Below, one piece after another: positions 6,031 through 6,402 of a stretch of 6,402 bases of DNA (the stretch's first letter is position 1; every line of letters starts with the position of its first letter). The position numbers were made by a program, and so were the translations under genes. The DNA is from Acidobacteriota bacterium (lineage in GTDB: Bacteria; Acidobacteriota; Terriglobia; Acidiferrales; UBA7541): positions 1-6,402 of the forward strand of contig QHYO01000454.1 in the NCBI GenBank assembly GCA_003224135.1, given 5' to 3'. The notes beneath the pieces are model-generated. The model worked only from the letters and a program-made list of their open reading frames with translations. It had not been told where the DNA came from and ran no database searches.

Positions 6031-6036
6031 CTCCTC
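6031..6036 (-). promoter_or_regulatory. Ribosome binding site of the Tat-like leader ORF
   Basis: GAGGAG on the minus strand, 7 bases before ATG 6023. Immediately upstream in the transcript is the 10-base palindrome CGGCGCGCCG (6041-6050). The presence of this site, in addition to the separate GGAGGA at 5954-5959 for the SOD itself, is why the out-of-frame leader is taken seriously. Confidence 0.6.
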
Positions 6037-6073
6037 AGTGCGGCGCGCCGGTGGTGATGATGATGCACCGCCG

Positions 6074-6103
6074 ATTATACTTCCCCGCGGTTCACGCACT
6101 CAA
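6074..6103 (-). promoter_or_regulatory. Sigma70-type promoter for the SOD transcript
   Basis: On the minus strand, TTGAGT (6098-6103) and a perfect TATAAT (6074-6079) are 18 bases apart. The predicted transcription start is near 6067, giving about 44 bases of leader before ATG 6023 and about 120 before the SOD ATG. It lies between the queG stop and the SOD, so the SOD can be transcribed on its own. Confidence 0.75.
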
Positions 6104-6142
6104 CTCTGGGGGAACGAAATGCCGATAAGTCAATTTCTCCGC

Positions 6143-6402
6143 TTATTGGATGCGCAAGAGCGCCCATCGGGCAGATTCCGAAATTACGGAATCGTCGGAT
6201 TGGCACAGCTGTTTGAGCGTGTTCTCCACTTCGCGATGGAATGCCGTTCCGGGCGTGATTGGCGCATTGCCAAGCGCAATGCATGCGTTCCGTACCAGGC
6301 CCTGCCATTTTGTTCTTTTGACGGGACTACCGCGGAAAGTCTTCTGAAATTTTTCACGCGAAAGATTCGCAATCTTGAGCAGGTCCGGCAGATAGAGGGA
6401 GC
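6143..6402 (-). CDS. queG: Epoxyqueuosine reductase QueG, C-terminal fragment (5' end outside window)
   Basis: The last 85 residues plus TAA (6143-6145) read in from the right edge: SLYLPDLLKIANLSREKFQK, then TFRGSPVKRTKWQGLVRNAC, then IALGNAPITPGT and a helical end ENTLKQLCQSDDSVISESAR with WALLRIQ at the C-terminus. The motif FRGSPxKRxKxxGLxRNxxxALGN is characteristic of QueG, the cobalamin-dependent iron-sulphur enzyme that reduces epoxyqueuosine to queuosine in the tRNA wobble position. The DDSVISESARWAL end resembles the HEAT-like helical tail of longer QueG forms. The iron-sulphur and cobalamin-binding parts lie outside the window. No ATG occurs in the visible part, so simple ORF calling misses it. 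The overlapping short frames on both strands are shadows. Confidence 0.9.
   Translation of the reverse strand, partial: SLYLPDLLKIANLSREKFQKTFRGSPVKRTKWQGLVRNACIALGNAPITPGTAFHREVENTLKQLCQSDDSVISESARWALLRIQ

Noticed and set aside
6041..6050. CGGCGCGCCG palindrome in the SOD 5' leader as a regulatory hairpin
   Set aside because: It is perfectly self-complementary with no loop, so it folds poorly as RNA, and a GC-only 10-mer palindrome is not rare in such a genome; kept only as a note.
5946..6099. Longer SOD start at 6099 giving a 51-residue extension
   Set aside because: That start lies upstream of the predicted promoter's transcription start, and the extension has no family similarity.

Overview
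The window looks like a piece of a chromosome from a moderately GC-rich, free-living Gram-negative-type bacterium. An acidobacterial origin is my best guess, from the style of the [14 protein letters not shown] superoxide dismutase, the GT21-like glycosyltransferase and the LuxR-type regulator. This is recall of family flavour, not a search result. There is no insertion sequence, phage gene, CRISPR array, tRNA or rRNA. It reads as ordinary housekeeping and accessory chromosome with several unusual leaders and small genes.

Left part (1-2508, plus strand): the C-terminal end of an L-lactate permease (3-353); a 41-residue single-span membrane miniprotein (425-550) whose end overlaps the TTG start of a GRP/DMT-type sugar transporter (538-1857) with two extra C-terminal membrane spans; then an unrecognised, mainly helical 193-residue protein (1927-2508). 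The first three fit a nutrient-uptake theme (lactate, probably sugar).

Middle part (2523-4187): a YbjQ/UPF0145 protein on the minus strand, convergent with the 193-residue gene (14 bp gap) and divergent, over 123 bp, from a membrane-anchored GT2/GT21-like glycosyltransferase (2991-4187, start moved well inside the longest open frame). A 440 bp gene-free stretch (4188-4627) follows. It is rich in inverted and direct repeats and leads into a LuxR-type HTH regulator (GTG start at 4628, strong ribosome binding site) whose N-terminal half is not a receiver domain. The stretch looks like an operator plus structured 5' leader.

Right part (5249-6402): a textbook 12-bp-stem terminator at 5281-5317 serves the regulator and, read from the other side, the convergent Mn-type superoxide dismutase (5335-5946, minus). 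The dismutase has a clear sigma70-type promoter (perfect TATAAT). Its transcript first meets a good ribosome binding site and an ATG that opens a twin-arginine (Tat) signal-like peptide, [18 protein letters not shown], in the wrong frame for the dismutase. The dismutase has its own internal start. This overlapping Tat-leader/SOD arrangement is the most interesting thing in the window: a frameshifted relic of an exported SOD, a two-start system, or a sequencing error. At the right edge, on the minus strand and without any ATG in view, lies the C-terminus of epoxyqueuosine reductase QueG.
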